A DNA stretch of 64,000 nt, taken from NCBI GenBank assembly GCA_031291615.1, contig JARLIS010000031.1:87769-151768 (forward strand), read 5' to 3'. This DNA is from Parvibaculum sp. Lineage in GTDB: Bacteria > Pseudomonadota > Alphaproteobacteria > Parvibaculales > Parvibaculaceae. The translations under genes were made by a program, and so were the position numbers. Each line of letters opens with the position of its first letter. Position 1 is the first letter of the stretch. Below the pieces are notes generated by a model, which worked only from the letters and a program-made list of their open reading frames with translations, was not told the DNA's origin and made no database searches. This document shows, one piece after another, positions 1-8,587 of the stretch.

Positions 1-215
1 TTGGCGCCGATGCCGCCCGAATAGGCCGCATAGTGGACGACCACATCGGGGCGCACGTCGCTGAACATGCGTTCCACGGCGGCGGGGTCCATGAGGTCGT
101 AATCGGAGGAGGAGACCGCGACGATGTTCTCCGCACCATAGTGCCGTTCGAGGACCGGCCGGGTATGGCGCCCGAGAAAGCCGCTCGCGCCGGTGAGCAG
201 AATTTTCCGCCCCAT
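1..215 (-). CDS. NAD-dependent epimerase/reductase, GDP-fucose synthase-like (N-terminal part, cut by window edge)
   Basis: Only the first 71 codons are inside the window. The protein begins MGRKILLTGASGFLGRH, with the Rossmann GxxGxxG pattern of short-chain dehydrogenase/reductases. Around residues 62-71 it reads HYAAYSGGIGAN, which resembles the H-x-A-x-VGGI-x-AN stretch of GDP-L-fucose synthase (Fcl/WcaG). The chosen ATG (213-215 on the complement) immediately precedes the Rossmann strand, so little can be missing. It is divergent from the heptose genes beginning at 449. It may therefore take part in GDP-heptose or GDP-deoxyheptose modification, but this is inference. A full Fcl homologue also exists at 32715. 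Confidence 0.8.
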   Translation of the reverse strand, partial: MGRKILLTGASGFLGRHTRPVLERHYGAENIVAVSSSDYDLMDPAAVERMFSDVRPDVVVHYAAYSGGIGA

Positions 216-329
216 ACTGATAAGTCTCCCACAGAAGCAGCCGATGCCGCGGGGCAAGGCCCGATGGCCTGCCGCGGCCGCCGGCCAAAGGCCCGGCTTT
301 CAGGCATTTTCTCGCACAAATCGGCCCGT

Positions 330-358
330 TTGCACAGCATGTCGCAGGGGGCTCGATA
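330..358 (+). promoter_or_regulatory. Possible sigma-70-type promoter for the heptose operon
   Basis: A TTGCAC hexamer (330-335) is followed after 17 bases by TCGATA (353-358), in the gap between the divergent gene at 215 and the coding start at 449. The match to TTGACA/TATAAT is partial. This is a candidate by position and spacing only. Confidence 0.2.
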
Positions 359-448
359 GGCCTATGGAATTTGCTATGGTGCCCCCCGAAAAGCGGGCGG
401 CCGGGGTGGAACCGACGCTCACAACCGGATAATCGAGGAAGACAGAAG

Positions 449-1390
449 ATGGCTCAGCAGCGCGTATTGGTGACCGGCGGCGCCGGCTATATCGGCTCCA
501 TGCTTGTGCCGAAGCTGCTGGGCGAGGGCTATGAGGTCACCGTGCTCGACACTTTTGCGCGCGGAGACACGGAGCTCGCGGCCTCCTGCGCCGATCCGAA
601 GTTCACGCCCGTTCAGGGCAATGTGCGCGACGAGGCGCTGATGAAGAAGCTGCTCGCCAAGGCGGATATCGTCATTCCGCTGGCGGCGCTTGTCGGCGCG
701 CCGCTTTGCAAGCGCGAGCCGCATACGGCGACCGCGGTCAATCGCGAGGCGGTCCTCTGGCTGGTCAAGAATCTGAGCCGGGAGCAGAAGATTCTCTATC
801 CGACGACGAATTCGGGCTACGGCATCGGCGAAGCGGGCAAGGAATGCACCGAGGAGACGCCGCTGCGCCCGATTTCGCTTTACGGCGTCGACAAGGTCGA
901 AGCCGAGCGCGCGATCCTCGACAGCGGCAACGGCGTCACCTTCCGGCTCGCAACCGTCTTCGGCATGGCGCCCAGGATGCGGATCGACCTTCTCGTCAAC
1001 GATTTCACGCTTCGCGCGGTGCGCGACCGCGCCGTGCTGATTTTCGAGGGCCATTTCAAGCGCAACTACATTCACGTCCGTGACGTTGCCCGCGCCTTCC
1101 TGCACGGGATCGAGAATTACGAGCGTATGAACAATCAGCCCTATAATGTCGGCCTTTCCGACGCCAACCTGTCGAAGCTCGAACTCTGCGAACGCATCAA
1201 GAGGCACGTTCCGAACTTCGTCTATGTCGAAGCGCCGATCGGCGAAGATCCGGACAAGCGCGACTACATCGTCTCGAATTCGAAGATCGAAGGCACGGGC
1301 TGGGTGCCTGCGCATTCGCTCGATGCCGGCATTGCCGAACTCATTAAGGGCTACACGATGCTCAATCCGCAGCGGTTCGCGAATGTCTGA
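449..1390 (+). CDS. NAD-dependent epimerase/dehydratase (extended SDR)
   Basis: This is a 313-residue extended short-chain dehydrogenase. Residues 6-16 carry the Rossmann motif (VLVTGGAGYIG), and the catalytic pair is seen as Y145-x3-K149 (SLYGVDK). The middle part, FKRNYIHVRDVARAF, is typical of NDP-sugar epimerases. I chose the ATG at 449 because GAGGAA lies 8-14 bases upstream and the Rossmann strand starts at once; the frame stays open further 5' without homology. It is followed within 35 bases by hddC, so it probably acts on a GDP- or NDP-linked heptose or deoxyheptose. Its substrate cannot be read from sequence. Confidence 0.85.
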   Translation: MAQQRVLVTGGAGYIGSMLVPKLLGEGYEVTVLDTFARGDTELAASCADPKFTPVQGNVRDEALMKKLLAKADIVIPLAALVGAPLCKREPHTATAVNREAVLWLVKNLSREQKILYPTTNSGYGIGEAGKECTEETPLRPISLYGVDKVEAERAILDSGNGVTFRLATVFGMAPRMRIDLLVNDFTLRAVRDRAVLIFEGHFKRNYIHVRDVARAFLHGIENYERMNNQPYNVGLSDANLSKLELCERIKRHVPNFVYVEAPIGEDPDKRDYIVSNSKIEGTGWVPAHSLDAGIAELIKGYTMLNPQRFANV

Positions 1391-1423
1391 GCATCGCTCT
1401 CTCCACAAGGGTCGCTGAGCGAG

Positions 1424-2176
1424 ATGGCGTTTTCCCGCGCGCTTACCGGGGTCGTGCTTGCGGGCGGCAAGGGAACGCGGATCGCGGAGCTTTATCCCGA
1501 TCTGCCGAAGCCGCTCATCCCGGCGCGGGGCGAGCCCTTCCTCTACTGGGTGACGGCCTGGCTTGCGACGCAGGGTGTCCGCGACATCGTCTACTCGACG
1601 GGCTATCTCGGAGAGAAAATCGAAAGCTGGGTGGGGACGCTTGAGGAAAGCGCCGAGCTGAGACTGCGCTGCCGCCGCGAGGCGAAGCCGCTCGGCACGG
1701 GCGGCGGCATCATCAACTGTCTCGATCTCTGCGCCGACGCGGTTCTCGCGCTCAATGGCGATTCCATGCTCGTCACAAATCTCGGGCCCTGCTTTGCCAA
1801 ATTCGAGGAAGCGGGCGTCGATGGCGTATTGCTCGGCCTCCATGTCGACGACGCCTCGCGCTACGGGACGATGGAATGCGATGGATCAGGGTTCCTGCGG
1901 CGCTTCGCCGAGAAGCGGCCGGGCCCCGGCATCATCAATGCGGGCATTTACCTTATGCGTCGCGATCTCTTCGACCGGTTTCCGAGGGGAGAGGCGGTCA
2001 GCATGGAGTATGACGTATTGCCAAAGCTGGTGGAGGCGGGCTTCCGTCTTGCCGTTCACGTCGTTGCGGAGGCGCCCTTTCTCGACATCGGAACGCCCGA
2101 AAGCGTGACGCTGGCCGAGGGCTTCATCGGCGCGCATTCCGACCGGTTCGCCTTTCGTTTGCAGCACAAGATGTGA
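1424..2176 (+). CDS. hddC: Sugar-1-phosphate nucleotidyltransferase, HddC-like
   Basis: This is a 250-residue nucleotidyltransferase of the NTP_transferase fold. The N-terminus has the signature LAGGKGTR (residues 12-19) followed by LPKPLIP with K29, and LNGD with the likely metal-binding D113. In the D,D-heptose pathway HddC links GMP to D-glycero-alpha-D-manno-heptose 1-phosphate. The assignment to HddC rather than another guanylyl- or thymidylyltransferase rests on the neighbours: a GHMP kinase, GmhA and GmhB follow directly on the same strand. The length matches HddC-type enzymes (about 230-250 residues) and is shorter than RfbA (about 290). Confidence 0.8.
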   Translation: MAFSRALTGVVLAGGKGTRIAELYPDLPKPLIPARGEPFLYWVTAWLATQGVRDIVYSTGYLGEKIESWVGTLEESAELRLRCRREAKPLGTGGGIINCLDLCADAVLALNGDSMLVTNLGPCFAKFEEAGVDGVLLGLHVDDASRYGTMECDGSGFLRRFAEKRPGPGIINAGIYLMRRDLFDRFPRGEAVSMEYDVLPKLVEAGFRLAVHVVAEAPFLDIGTPESVTLAEGFIGAHSDRFAFRLQHKM

Positions 2177-2227
2177 CATGTCAGAGTCGAGCGAAGGTCG
2201 GCGCTTTAGGCGGCACAAGGGTTAAAC

Positions 2228-3259
2228 ATGATCATTACGCGAGCCCCTTTGCGCGTGAGTTTTTTCGGCGGCGGCACGGATTATCCGTCGCATTTCCTTG
2301 CGAATGGCGGCGCCGTGCTCGGCAGCGCCATCGACCAGTATGCCTTCATGACCGCGTCGCGCCTCAAGAGCGAAGGCCTTCTCGATTACAGCATCCGGTG
2401 CAGCTATCGCGAGATCGAGCATGTGAAGACGCTCGACGAGCTGAAGCATGTGCCGCTCCGCGAGGCCTTGCGCTATTGCGGGTTCGACAGGGACGTCGAG
2501 CTTCACCACATCGCCGACCTGCCGGCAAAAACGGGTCTCGGTTCGTCGTCGAGCTTCGTCGTCTCGCTGTTGCAGGCGCTGCACAAGCTCGCCGGGCGCG
2601 ATGTGGGCGGGCTTGAACTTGCCTATCAGGCGATCAATTTCGAGCGGAACATTCTGGGCGAAAGCGTCGGCTGCCAGGACCAGACATTCGCCGCGCTGGG
2701 CGGCTTCAACGTCATCGAGTTCCGCCGCGAGGACGATATTTCGGTGACGCCGCTTCCGGTGACGCCGGCGCGGATGGCCGAGCTTGAAGGCCAGTTGATG
2801 ATGTTCTATTCCGGCGTCACGCGGAAAGCGGAAGACGTCGTCAGGACGCAATTGACGAGGGTCGACGACAACAAGGAGCGCTATCTGCGCATGCGCCGTC
2901 AGGTCGACAAGGCTTACGACATTCTGACGGGCGGCGGGTCGCTTGCGGCTTTCGGCGCGCTTCTCGACGAGGCGTGGACGGAGAAGAAGGCGCTTCACAG
3001 CGTCATCTCGGTGCCTGCGATCGACGACATGTATGAGCGCGCGAAGGCGGCGGGCGCCATCGGCGGCAAGCTGCTGGGTGCGGGCGGCGGCGGGTTTCTG
3101 ATGCTCTTCGTGCCGCCCGAGCGGCAGGCGGAGGTCGAAGCCGCCTTGCGGGATCATCGGCTCGTGCGGCCGCAGCTTGCGGCGCCGGGTTCGTCGGTCA
3201 TCTTCGACGGAATGAAATTGCGCGCCCCGGTGGCGGAATTGCGGAAAGTGGCCGGGTAA
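2228..3259 (+). CDS. hddA: D-glycero-D-manno-heptose 7-phosphate kinase-like GHMP kinase
   Basis: This is a 343-residue GHMP-family kinase. It starts MIITRAPLRVSFFGGGTDYP, the N-terminal signature of HddA-type heptose kinases. The ATP-binding glycine/serine loop (GLGSSSSF) sits near residue 103. Near the C-terminus GGKLLGAGGGGF is the third GHMP motif. HddA phosphorylates D-glycero-D-manno-heptose 7-phosphate at C1 in the alpha configuration, which commits it to the GDP-heptose branch. The gene lies between hddC and gmhA with short gaps (51 and 41 bases), so co-transcription is likely. Confidence 0.88.
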   Translation: MIITRAPLRVSFFGGGTDYPSHFLANGGAVLGSAIDQYAFMTASRLKSEGLLDYSIRCSYREIEHVKTLDELKHVPLREALRYCGFDRDVELHHIADLPAKTGLGSSSSFVVSLLQALHKLAGRDVGGLELAYQAINFERNILGESVGCQDQTFAALGGFNVIEFRREDDISVTPLPVTPARMAELEGQLMMFYSGVTRKAEDVVRTQLTRVDDNKERYLRMRRQVDKAYDILTGGGSLAAFGALLDEAWTEKKALHSVISVPAIDDMYERAKAAGAIGGKLLGAGGGGFLMLFVPPERQAEVEAALRDHRLVRPQLAAPGSSVIFDGMKLRAPVAELRKVAG

Positions 3260-3300
3260 CGGGCGTTCGTGCCCGGGCCCGGCGATCAGGGAGAACGATC

Positions 3301-3867
3301 TTGAGTTTCAAATCCTACGTGCTTGCCGCGTCGCGCCTGATGGAAGAGACGTCGCGTCATGTGCAGGACGCGCATGTCGAAAAAGCCGTCGCCACGGTCG
3401 CAACCGCGCTTACCGCGAAGAAGGCGTTTCTCGTCTGCGGCAATGGCGGCTCGGCGTCGGACGCCATGCACATTACGGGCGAACTCGTCGGACGCTTCTT
3501 GAAGGAACGCCGCGCGCTCAAGGCGATCTGCCTGAGCTCGAACCCGGCGGTGCTGACCGCCTGGGCGAACGACTACAGCTACGACACTATTTTCTCGCGT
3601 CAGGTGGAAGCCTTCGGCGAGCCGGGCGGCGTCATTCTCGGGCTCAGCACCAGCGGCAATTCGAAGAACGTCATTCTCGCTTTCGAGGAAGCGAAGAAGC
3701 TCGGCATGACGACCATCGCCATGACGGGCGCGGGCGGCGGCAAGCTCGCGGCCCTCTCCGACATTCTGCTCGACGTGCCGTCGCGCTCGACGCCGGACAT
3801 TCAGCAGGTTCACATCTGCCTCTATCACTATCTTTGCCAGGAAGTCGAAGCGCGCTGCGCGGTCTGA
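3301..3867 (+). CDS. gmhA: Phosphoheptose isomerase (sedoheptulose 7-phosphate isomerase)
   Basis: This is a 188-residue single SIS-domain protein. It carries CGNGGSASDAMHI near residue 47 and STSGNSKNV near residue 118, the substrate-binding loops of GmhA, and ends with the helix QQVHICLYHYLCQEVE typical of the family. GmhA converts sedoheptulose 7-phosphate to D-glycero-D-manno-heptose 7-phosphate, the first step for both GDP- and ADP-heptose. The start is a TTG at 3301, preceded by GGGAGAACGATC, a fair ribosome binding site; no ATG fits upstream. It is the only gmhA in the window, so it may also feed HldE at 44506. Confidence 0.92.
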   Translation: MSFKSYVLAASRLMEETSRHVQDAHVEKAVATVATALTAKKAFLVCGNGGSASDAMHITGELVGRFLKERRALKAICLSSNPAVLTAWANDYSYDTIFSRQVEAFGEPGGVILGLSTSGNSKNVILAFEEAKKLGMTTIAMTGAGGGKLAALSDILLDVPSRSTPDIQQVHICLYHYLCQEVEARCAV

Positions 3868-3900
3868 CGGTCGGCTGGCAGGAAGTGGAGCGGTCGGGCA

Positions 3901-4506
3901 ATGCCGGCAAGCGATGAACGGGATCAGGAGCGGGTAGGGGCCGGGCGGCGCTGCCTCTTTCTTGACCGGGACGGCGTCATCAACGTCGATATCGACTATC
4001 TCCATCGCATAGAAGACTGCCGCTTCATCGACGGCATCTTCGAGACGGTTGCGGGATTTGTCGCGCGAGGTTTTCTCCCGGTCATCGTCACCAATCAGGC
4101 AGGCATTGGCCGAGGCTATTACGGCGAAGAGGATTTCGCGCGACTGATGAGCTGGATGCGGGGCGAGTTCGCCCGGCGCGGGATCACGATCGCCGCCGTC
4201 TATCATTGTCCGGACCATCCGACCGAAGGGATCGGTTCATATCGGAGAGAAAATGCCTGGCGAAAGCCGGGGCCGGGCATGTTCCTGCAAGCGGCCGCCG
4301 ATCTTGCGCTCGACCTCGCGCGCTCCTGGTGCATCGGCGACAAGCCGACCGATATCGAAGCGGGGCGGGCGGCTGGCGTCGGAACGCTGGTGCGTTTCGA
4401 TCCGGCGGCGTCGAGCGTCACGCGCGAAAGCGATTTCTGGATCGTGCCCCGGCTCGGCGATGCGCTCGCGCTGCTGCATGACAGCGAGCGGACGGCGCAA
4501 GGTTAG
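3901..4506 (+). CDS. gmhB: D-glycero-D-manno-heptose 1,7-bisphosphate phosphatase
   Basis: This is a 201-residue HAD-superfamily phosphatase. The catalytic motif FLDRDGVINVD places D22 and D24 as nucleophile and acid. VTNQAGIGRG is HAD motif II, and CIGDKPTDIEAGRAAGV carries motifs III/IV. The CPDHP segment in the middle is part of the zinc-binding loop known from GmhB. The enzyme removes the C7 phosphate from heptose 1,7-bisphosphate. It is the last gene of the plus-strand heptose run, and its stop lies only three bases from the convergent kdsD-like gene. Confidence 0.9.
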   Translation: MPASDERDQERVGAGRRCLFLDRDGVINVDIDYLHRIEDCRFIDGIFETVAGFVARGFLPVIVTNQAGIGRGYYGEEDFARLMSWMRGEFARRGITIAAVYHCPDHPTEGIGSYRRENAWRKPGPGMFLQAAADLALDLARSWCIGDKPTDIEAGRAAGVGTLVRFDPAASSVTRESDFWIVPRLGDALALLHDSERTAQG

Positions 4507-4509
4507 ACC

Positions 4510-5496
4510 TCAGGCGACGCCCGCGCGCAGGAAGTCGTGAATGTGAACGACGCCGACGGGCTTGCCGTTCTCGACCACGAAGAGGCTCGTGATCTTCTTT
4601 TCGTTGAGAAGGTTCAACGCCTCGGAAACCAGCATGGTCGGGGCAACCGTTTTCGGCGTGCGGTTCATGATGTCGCTGACGCGCTTTTGCAGCAGGCCGT
4701 CGCCCATGTTCCGGCGGATGTCGCCATCGGTGATGATACCGACAAGCGCGCCCTTGTCGTCGACGATACCGAGGCAGCCGAGGCTCTTACGGGAAATTTC
4801 GATGAGGGCCTGCGACATCGGCGTGTCGGGCCGGGTCAGCGGCAGGGCATCGCCGCCATGCATGATTTCGGAGACATGGCGCAGCATCGCGCCGAGCTTG
4901 CCGCCGGGATGGAAGACGCGGAAGTCGCTGGCAGTAAAGCCTCTCGCTTCGAGGAGCGCGACGGCCAGCGCATCGCCGAGCGCGAGCTGCATGGTCGTCG
5001 AGGTGGTCGGCGCGGAGGTCGACTGACAGGCCTCCTCGGCCTTCGGGAGCACCAGCGGAATGTCGGCGGCCTGCGCCAGGGCGCTCTTTGCATCCGCCGT
5101 CATGGCGATCAGCGGAATCGAAAAGCGCTTGGCATAGGCGATGATGTTCCGGAGTTCCGCCGATTCACCCGACCAGGAGAGGGCGAGGATCGCATCTTCC
5201 TTTGTGATCATGCCGAGGTCGCCGTGACCGGCTTCCGCCGGGTGAACGAATTGCGACGGCGCACCGGTCGAAGCGAGCGTGGCGGCGATCTTGCGGGCGA
5301 TATGGCCGCTCTTTCCCATGCCGGTGACGACGATCCGGCCCTTCGTCGCCCGGAGGCGTTCGACCGCTTCGGAAAATGGCGCGCCGAGCGAGGCCATGAG
5401 GGCTTGGAGGCCGACAATCTCAAGACCGAGCGTCCGGCGTGCGGAGGCGAGGTGATCCTTTGAGGCAGGGCCTGCGGGACTGGACTGCGACGGCAA
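4510..5496 (-). CDS. kdsD: D-arabinose 5-phosphate isomerase (KpsF/KdsD family)
   Basis: This is a 328-residue protein with an N-terminal SIS domain (VTGMGKSGHIARKIA near residue 58, HPAEAGHGDLGM near 85, SWSGES near 108). Two CBS domains form the C-terminal third (from about residue 205, SEIMHGGDALPL and VSDIMNRTPKTV). This layout is that of KdsD/KpsF, which interconverts ribulose 5-phosphate and arabinose 5-phosphate, the precursor of Kdo. In a polysaccharide locus it may serve capsule or LPS Kdo. It is convergent with gmhB, three bases apart. Whether it is the housekeeping KdsD or a capsule paralogue cannot be told. Confidence 0.92.
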   Translation of the reverse strand: MPSQSSPAGPASKDHLASARRTLGLEIVGLQALMASLGAPFSEAVERLRATKGRIVVTGMGKSGHIARKIAATLASTGAPSQFVHPAEAGHGDLGMITKEDAILALSWSGESAELRNIIAYAKRFSIPLIAMTADAKSALAQAADIPLVLPKAEEACQSTSAPTTSTTMQLALGDALAVALLEARGFTASDFRVFHPGGKLGAMLRHVSEIMHGGDALPLTRPDTPMSQALIEISRKSLGCLGIVDDKGALVGIITDGDIRRNMGDGLLQKRVSDIMNRTPKTVAPTMLVSEALNLLNEKKITSLFVVENGKPVGVVHIHDFLRAGVA

Positions 5497-5711
5497 GGGC
5501 GATGCTCCGGGGCGAGGGTGAATCGCGGACGAGTGATTACGTCAGAATTCTATCAGGATTAGCGGACTTTTTGGGGGCGATTTGGAATCGGCAGCTTTAA
5601 CTTTATCCTTCCCGGATATTGAGGCCATCTCGATCCTGCCTCTATTTGCCATTTTCAGAATCATTGTCGATGCTGCATTTCTACCGTTGGATCTGCCTGC
5701 CGGGAGACGAG

Positions 5712-6802
5712 ATGAAAAGGCTGGATACAATCGAGGCGGCTCGCGCCGTCGCGGCTATTTCAGTCGTATGCTTTCATGCGAACGCAGCCATGGGCATCAC
5801 TACGGGGCAGCGTACCAGACTCAGCTGTTTTTCTGGGGCGATAGGGGCGTCGATTTTTTCTTCGTTCTCTCAGGCTTCATCATCGGGCATGTTCATGGCA
5901 GCGACATAGGCCAGCCGGAAAGATTTCGCGACTATGTGTTGAAGCGCATCATCCGGATATTCCCGATACTCTGGTTCGTGGCCGGAAGCTGGATCGCGTT
6001 GAAGTATTTTGCCGGCGCCGGAACCACCAGTGTGTCAGTCGCCGCTACATCTCTATTTCTCATCCCGAGTCTTGAGCATCCCGTGCCGCTCGTTGTCTGG
6101 ACGCTGCGTCACGAAATGCTGTTCTACCTTATGTTTGGCCTGCTCATCGCTTCCCGGACCGTCGGGACGGTCGTGGGGCTGTTCTGGCTCGGCGGCTGTC
6201 TTCTGCAACTCGTGCTGCTGGCCGCCGGGCGCGGCTTTGGCGGGCTGGCGGCGATGATACTGAGCGCATTCCAGCTTCAGTTCGCAATGGGGATGCTGGC
6301 GGCTTGGATGTACCGGCGCCACGCCGCGCGATACCCGTTGGCATTGCTCATCTGTGCGATGCTATCGGTCGTCATAGTAATCGCCTTGACTCAGTGGCTG
6401 GGCGCCAGCCGGCGAGATACGCTTGATTATGTTTCCGCGGGGGCAACGATCTGGGTGCTGGTTTATGGGGTCGCACTGGCAGCGCTCGTCTATGGGCTCG
6501 CCGTCTGTAGCGATTTTGTGACCGTTCCGCGCTGGGCGACCTTTCTCGGAGCGGCGAGCTACGCGATCTATCTTGTGCATGTGCCGGCGATCTCGCTTGC
6601 ACAGCGTGCGTTCAAAGTCTTGCTTCCTGCGCCGCCTATCCCTTTCTTCGCTGCAGTCCTGTTCGGCCTGATTGTCGCCGGCATTGGCGCGGGTTGCGCG
6701 TTGCATATTGCATTCGAGCGTCCGGTGACGCGGCTGTTGCGCAAACGATTGCTGAATGGAAGCCGTGGTTTGGCGGATCTGGCGCCAGCTCGTCGCGAGT
6801 GA
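5712..6802 (+). pseudogene. Acyltransferase-3 family membrane protein, apparent frameshift near the 5' end
   Basis: The family's N-terminal motif is seen as MKRLDTIEAARAVAAISVV followed by CFHANAAMG. It starts at the ATG at 5712, directly behind GGGAGACGAG, a strong ribosome binding site. The continuation QLFFWGDRGVDFFFVLSGF, which normally follows within the same protein, lies in a different frame from about 5822. Reading through needs a -1 shift between about 5795 and 5822, as if one base were missing. Downstream the frame is intact to 6802, with about nine membrane helices. The family O-acetylates or O-acylates surface sugars. The gene is either inactivated, or there is a sequencing error in this stretch. 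Confidence 0.8.
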
Positions 6803-6984
6803 GGCGCAGGTCTGAATGTCTAGCAGCCGGCGATGCCCCCTAGCGCCTACCGGGTTACAGTCTCCGTCAAGTTAATTCAGATTTGCATCATCCTGTTGAT
6901 TAAATTTGGCTTTTGGCTTGAAATGAAAAGGTATCCAGGGCGGTCCAGTCTAAAAGCATTGCCCCAAAATGCATAAATGGTTGC

Positions 6985-7004
6985 TTTACACTGGAAGTGT
7001 GAAA
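6985..7004. promoter_or_regulatory. Dyad-symmetric site upstream of the polysaccharide export block
   Basis: TTTACACT, three bases, then AGTGTGAAA form an imperfect dyad 41-60 bases upstream of the ATG at 7045, in a visibly AT-rich stretch (6880-6975). It could be an operator for the export operon. No protein is known to bind it, and no clear -35/-10 pair was found around it. Confidence 0.25.
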
Positions 7005-7044
7005 TCGCTCCATCGGGTGGCTTTCGCGCCGGATCTACTGAAAT

Positions 7045-7881
7045 ATGTCGGGTACCACTGTGAGCGGTCTTTTCAGCGGGATGGTGACGCGTCTTCGCGG
7101 GGCGATGGGGACGGCTGATCGCCGTCCACCCGAAGTGCCCGAGGGTGTGCGCCTTTACGCCATCGGCGATATTCACGGTCGTGACGACCTCCTCGCCGAT
7201 CTGCTGGCTCGTATCGAGGACGATGCGCGCGGCCGGGAACCCGGTCGCAACATCCTTGTCTATCTCGGCGATTATGTGGACCGGGGGCTGACATCGAAGC
7301 AGGTGCTGGACCGTCTTGTTTCAGGTCCGCCGCCGGGCTTCGAAGCCGTCTACCTCAAGGGCAATCACGAAGCGGCGATGCTCGAATTCCTGAGCGACGC
7401 GAATTTCGGCCGGACGTGGAAATATTACGGCGGGCTTGAGACGCTTCATTCCTACGGCATCAACGAGTTGACGCAGTCCGACAATCCGGACGATTTCGCC
7501 CGTGCGCGGGACCATCTGGAGAAGGTCTTGCCGGCCAGCCATAGACGGTTTCTGGAGAATCTGGTTCTCTCGGCCGAATTCGGGGACTATTTTTTTGCGC
7601 ATGCCGGGGTGTGCCCCGGAATCGAATTGTCGCGCCAGGTGGAAGACGATCTGTTGTGGATCAGGGACGCCTTCCTCAACTCGGATCAATGGTTCGGAAA
7701 GGTCGTCGTTCACGGGCATACGCCACGGGAAAAGCCGGTATTCCGGGCCAACCGTATCGGAATAGATACGGGAGCTTATATGACGAATGTGCTGACCTGT
7801 CTGGCCTTGGAAGCGGACGGCCGCCGGGTTATCCAGAATGCAGACCTTGTGCTGCCTGCGACGACGGCCGCAAATGGATGA
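7045..7881 (+). CDS. PPP-family metallophosphoesterase (Ser/Thr-type protein phosphatase)
   Basis: This is a 278-residue calcineurin-like phosphatase. All metal-binding motifs are visible: GDIHGR (41-46), GDYVDRG (75-81), GNHE (106-109), an FAHAG segment, and VVHGHTP near residue 230. This is the order found in bacterial PPP phosphatases, which act on phosphoserine, phosphothreonine or phosphotyrosine, or on small phosphate esters. It has no signal peptide, so it is cytoplasmic. It sits 100 bases before the Wza-like gene and heads the same-strand block that includes a tyrosine kinase. No low-molecular-weight tyrosine phosphatase (Wzb) is seen in the window, so it may take that role; this is inference. 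Confidence 0.88.
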   Translation: MSGTTVSGLFSGMVTRLRGAMGTADRRPPEVPEGVRLYAIGDIHGRDDLLADLLARIEDDARGREPGRNILVYLGDYVDRGLTSKQVLDRLVSGPPPGFEAVYLKGNHEAAMLEFLSDANFGRTWKYYGGLETLHSYGINELTQSDNPDDFARARDHLEKVLPASHRRFLENLVLSAEFGDYFFAHAGVCPGIELSRQVEDDLLWIRDAFLNSDQWFGKVVVHGHTPREKPVFRANRIGIDTGAYMTNVLTCLALEADGRRVIQNADLVLPATTAANG

Positions 7882-7981
7882 TCGGTTGCCGGTTGGGCCG
7901 GCATATCGGTTGAGTTTAACATCCGCGTCCAACTCGGCGGCGGGCCGGGGGAGGCGGATCGTGTCGGTTCAGAGGTGGAAG

Positions 7982-8587
7982 ATGATAGGCAATGTCGCAT
8001 TTCGCTTGCGGCGTCTCGCAACCGCGGCGATGGCTGCCGGTTTGATTGCCCTTACGGGCTGTGCTGGAACCGGGCCTGCGTCCGCGCCCCAGGCGGCAGC
8101 CGTCGCCCCGGCGTCGAACGGGGCAGAGGTTGCGGCCTATAAGCTTGGCGCGGGCGACAAGCTTCGGATCATCGTTTATGGCGAGCAGGACCTCAGCGGC
8201 GAATTCGATGTGACCGGAACCGGGCGCGTCTCCCTGCCGCTTATCGGGCAGGTGCAGGCCGCCGGATTGACGCTGGAGGAGTTCGAGCACGAAATCGCCG
8301 GGAAGCTCGAACAGGGCTATCTGACGAACCCGAAGGTCAGCGCTGAGGTGCTCAATTACCGGCCATTCTACATTATCGGGGAAGTCGATAAGCCGGGCCA
8401 ATATCCGTATACCAGCGACATGACCGTTCTGAATGCCGTGGCGGTCGCCGGCGGATTTACCTACCGGGCCAATACGGACAGCGTCTTTATCACGCGCGGC
8501 GGCGGCAGCGAGGTGCAGTATCAGGCCTCCCAGCAGGTCAAGGTGCTGCCTGGGGACGTTGTTCGCGTGCCGGAGCGCTTTTTCTAG
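7982..8587 (+). CDS. Polysaccharide export lipoprotein (Wza/GumB-like)
   Basis: This is a 201-residue lipoprotein. The signal peptide ends in the lipobox LTGC (Cys near residue 26), followed by an Ala/Pro-rich linker. YKLGAGDKLRIIVYGEQDLS then opens the Poly_export domain, and YIIGEVDKPGQYPY is the SLBB-like segment. The short length is that of the GumB/ExoF-like subtype without the C-terminal amphipathic helix region of E. coli Wza. It should form the periplasmic/outer-membrane exit channel. I chose the ATG at 7982, preceded by AGAGGTGGAAG, because it starts the signal peptide; the frame is open upstream. The BBP2 barrel at 9647 may complete the outer-membrane part. Confidence 0.9.
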   Translation: MIGNVAFRLRRLATAAMAAGLIALTGCAGTGPASAPQAAAVAPASNGAEVAAYKLGAGDKLRIIVYGEQDLSGEFDVTGTGRVSLPLIGQVQAAGLTLEEFEHEIAGKLEQGYLTNPKVSAEVLNYRPFYIIGEVDKPGQYPYTSDMTVLNAVAVAGGFTYRANTDSVFITRGGGSEVQYQASQQVKVLPGDVVRVPERFF

